DNA from: Bacillota bacterium
GTDB lineage: Bacteria; Bacillota; Clostridia; Lachnospirales; Lachnospiraceae
DNA length: 25,405 bases
NCBI GenBank assembly: GCA_022717655.1
Contig: JAIIAN010000015.1
Location: 1-25,405 of the forward strand
Reading direction: 5' to 3'
Shown: one piece after another, positions 24,320-25,405 of the stretch
Layout of the letters: each line of letters begins with the position of its first letter
How positions within the stretch are numbered: position 1 is the first letter of the stretch
Made by a program: the position numbers and the translations under genes
Notes under the pieces: generated by a model
Database searches by the model: none
What the model saw: the letters and a program-made list of their open reading frames with translations, nothing else
What the model was told of the DNA's origin: nothing

Positions 24320-25210
24320 CTACAGAATCTGTATTCTTACATCTGCCAGACAAATTTCCTGTTTCTTTTTTACCATAACTCGTTCTCCACTATTTATTCT
24401 TTTTCCATCTATAAATACTCCATTTATACTTTGTAAATCCTCTATTGCATTTATAATGTCTTTTATCCATTTAATAATCTGTTCTTCCGTTAATTTATTC
24501 TCTTCTAAGAAATCTTTCAAAAATTGTTCTTTTCTATATTCCTGATAAGTCCACATTTTATCTTTGTCTATTCTTATATCGTATATCTTTGGAAATAATG
24601 GATTTGATAAACAACTTACACATTTTGCTTGCTCTTCTATTTTTTTTCGATTATTCGCTCTAATCCTTTCTTCCTGTACTAAAATATTATATCCAAGTGT
24701 TTTATGCTTTCCTAGATAAGAAACCGTTCCCTGACATTCCATTTTTTCTGATACGATTTCATATAAAGGATGTTCTTTACTTTTCCATTCCATTTTATTT
24801 GAGAAATTATTGAATATGTCTGGTGGTAATGCTTGTAATAATTTTTCTTTATAATTTGCATCTAATTTACTTAGCATGTGAATTCTCCCAAGCATCATTT
24901 CAATATCATTAGGAATACAAAACTTTTTTAAGCAAAGTGTATGAATTGGAATTCTATGATTTATAGCAAAATTCAATTCATTTTTTACATAATCTGATTC
25001 TGATGAATTTAATGACAATAATACTAAACATGCAGATGCTTTTTCTAAATGTTCTGCAATTACTAAGTTCCACTCATTTCCAGAATTAAGACCTGCATCA
25101 TACCAGTATCGAACATTATATTGTTCAAACAAATCTATTATTTCATCTAAAAATTCTCCATCAAGATGCGAATAACTAATAAATATGTATTCTTCTATTC
25201 CTTCATACAT
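24320..25210 (-). CDS. TIR - degenerate kinase N-lobe - FHA tail fusion protein
   Basis: A 296-aa protein. Residues 5-130 form a TIR domain (EYIFISYSH, VRYWYDAG, CLVLLSLNSS, then SDYVKNEL with E78 at the catalytic glutamate position). Residues about 149-255 resemble a protein kinase N-lobe and the start of its C-lobe (LYEIVSEK, KMWTYQEYRKEQFLKDFLEE, IIKWIKDIINAI). The glycine loop and VAIK lysine are poor, and the catalytic HRD and DFG motifs are absent. From about 256 the sequence is the second half of an FHA domain (IEDLQSINGVFIDGKRI, ending EICLADVRIQIL; FHA consensus DLnStNGtfvNGkri). So a TIR-kinase-FHA protein seems to have lost its kinase core and FHA start by an in-frame deletion near 24425-24455. 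It is still open and may make a working TIR protein. AAAGGA lies 12 bases before the ATG. Confidence 0.8.
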   Translation of the reverse strand: MYEGIEEYIFISYSHLDGEFLDEIIDLFEQYNVRYWYDAGLNSGNEWNLVIAEHLEKASACLVLLSLNSSESDYVKNELNFAINHRIPIHTLCLKKFCIPNDIEMMLGRIHMLSKLDANYKEKLLQALPPDIFNNFSNKMEWKSKEHPLYEIVSEKMECQGTVSYLGKHKTLGYNILVQEERIRANNRKKIEEQAKCVSCLSNPLFPKIYDIRIDKDKMWTYQEYRKEQFLKDFLEENKLTEEQIIKWIKDIINAIEDLQSINGVFIDGKRINSGERVMVKKKQEICLADVRIQIL

Positions 25211-25259
25211 ATAATTTTAAATTCCTTTCTCTGACTTCATTTAAGTAACTTCTCGACTT

Positions 25260-25405
25260 TCAAAAACAAAACTTCTGAGTCAAAAAATACAAAGGACTCT
25301 TTTCTCTACTGACGACTCCCACGGGCAAGCCCGTGGGGTTCTTACTACCAAGTTTAGCTTGTAATCGTACATCATTCTCAGACTTTGGAATACAAGTGTA
25401 AGTCT
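25260..25405 (-). mobile_element. Probable end of an IS200/IS605-type (TnpB) element, cut by the window edge
   Basis: On the minus strand CCCACGGGCTTGCCCGTGGG forms a tight 8-bp hairpin with a CTTG loop (25318-25337), preceded by AAGAAC. GC-rich hairpins of this form mark the terminus (and guide-RNA scaffold) of many TnpB-bearing IS605-group elements in gut Clostridia. A frame open from the edge (25403) to a stop at 25260 reads ...LQAKLGSKNPTGLPVG... across the hairpin; I cannot confirm it as a TnpB tail. The rest lies outside the window. Confidence 0.4.

Noticed and set aside
25274..25302. GAGTC/GACTC pair followed by TTTT
   Set aside because: A 5-bp stem with a long loop is expected by chance; no gene ends nearby on the plus strand.

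Overview
The window looks like chromosomal DNA of a low-GC Gram-positive anaerobe of the Clostridia, most like the gut Lachnospiraceae. This rests on the AT-rich composition, strong AGGAGG-type ribosome binding sites, sigma-A promoters, a T-box in front of ileS, the long form of IleRS, and protein families common in that group (Cthe_2159-like beta-helix protein, VTC polymerase, PP-loop/PD-(D/E)XK ATPase, NSS transporter). No rRNA, tRNA, CRISPR array or complete transposon is visible. Identifications come from reading sequence and motifs; no database search was run.

Layout. 1-2.5 kb is a decaying accessory segment: a gutted GH1 beta-glucosidase, an intact AraC-family regulator, a 53-aa orphan protein whose terminator overlaps its stop codon, and a VTC-domain polyphosphate polymerase gene joined by deletion to the end of a Cthe_2159-like surface protein. 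Three 11-bp direct repeats sit upstream of that pseudogene. 2.6-16 kb is mostly housekeeping: glycogen phosphorylase, isoleucyl-tRNA synthetase under an Ile T-box, a secreted D-Ala-D-Ala carboxypeptidase, a DEDDh exonuclease with a Cys/His metal-binding tail, FtsH, and a sigma-70-like protein without a DNA-binding region 4. The sigma-like gene diverges from a P-loop/PD-(D/E)XK protein, and both promoters appear to share one palindromic -35 box. An NSS sodium symporter follows.

17.5-25.2 kb is the most unusual part. A two-gene overlapping operon encodes (i) a 923-aa cytoplasmic protein with Sel1/TPR-like helices, Rossmann-like domains and a C-terminal RyR-like module, and (ii) a 908-aa protein with an N-terminal TIR domain, one transmembrane helix and a large predicted extracytoplasmic beta-propeller. 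Divergent from it is a stand-alone CinA/PncC-type NMN amidohydrolase. Next come a broken phospholipase-D-like gene and a second TIR protein, in which a TIR domain and degenerate kinase N-lobe are joined in frame to the C-terminal end of an FHA domain. The window ends in a hairpin like the terminus of an IS200/IS605 (TnpB) element.

Two themes stand out. First, TIR domains are often NAD-cleaving, RyR-like modules may bind ligands, and PncC recycles NMN, so 17.5-25.2 kb may be an NAD-linked signalling or defence locus that senses something outside the membrane; this is inference. Second, at least four genes (GH1, VTC/Cthe_2159, PLD, TIR-kinase-FHA) kept their 5' and 3' ends but lost the middle, a repeated internal-deletion pattern within one 25-kb window.
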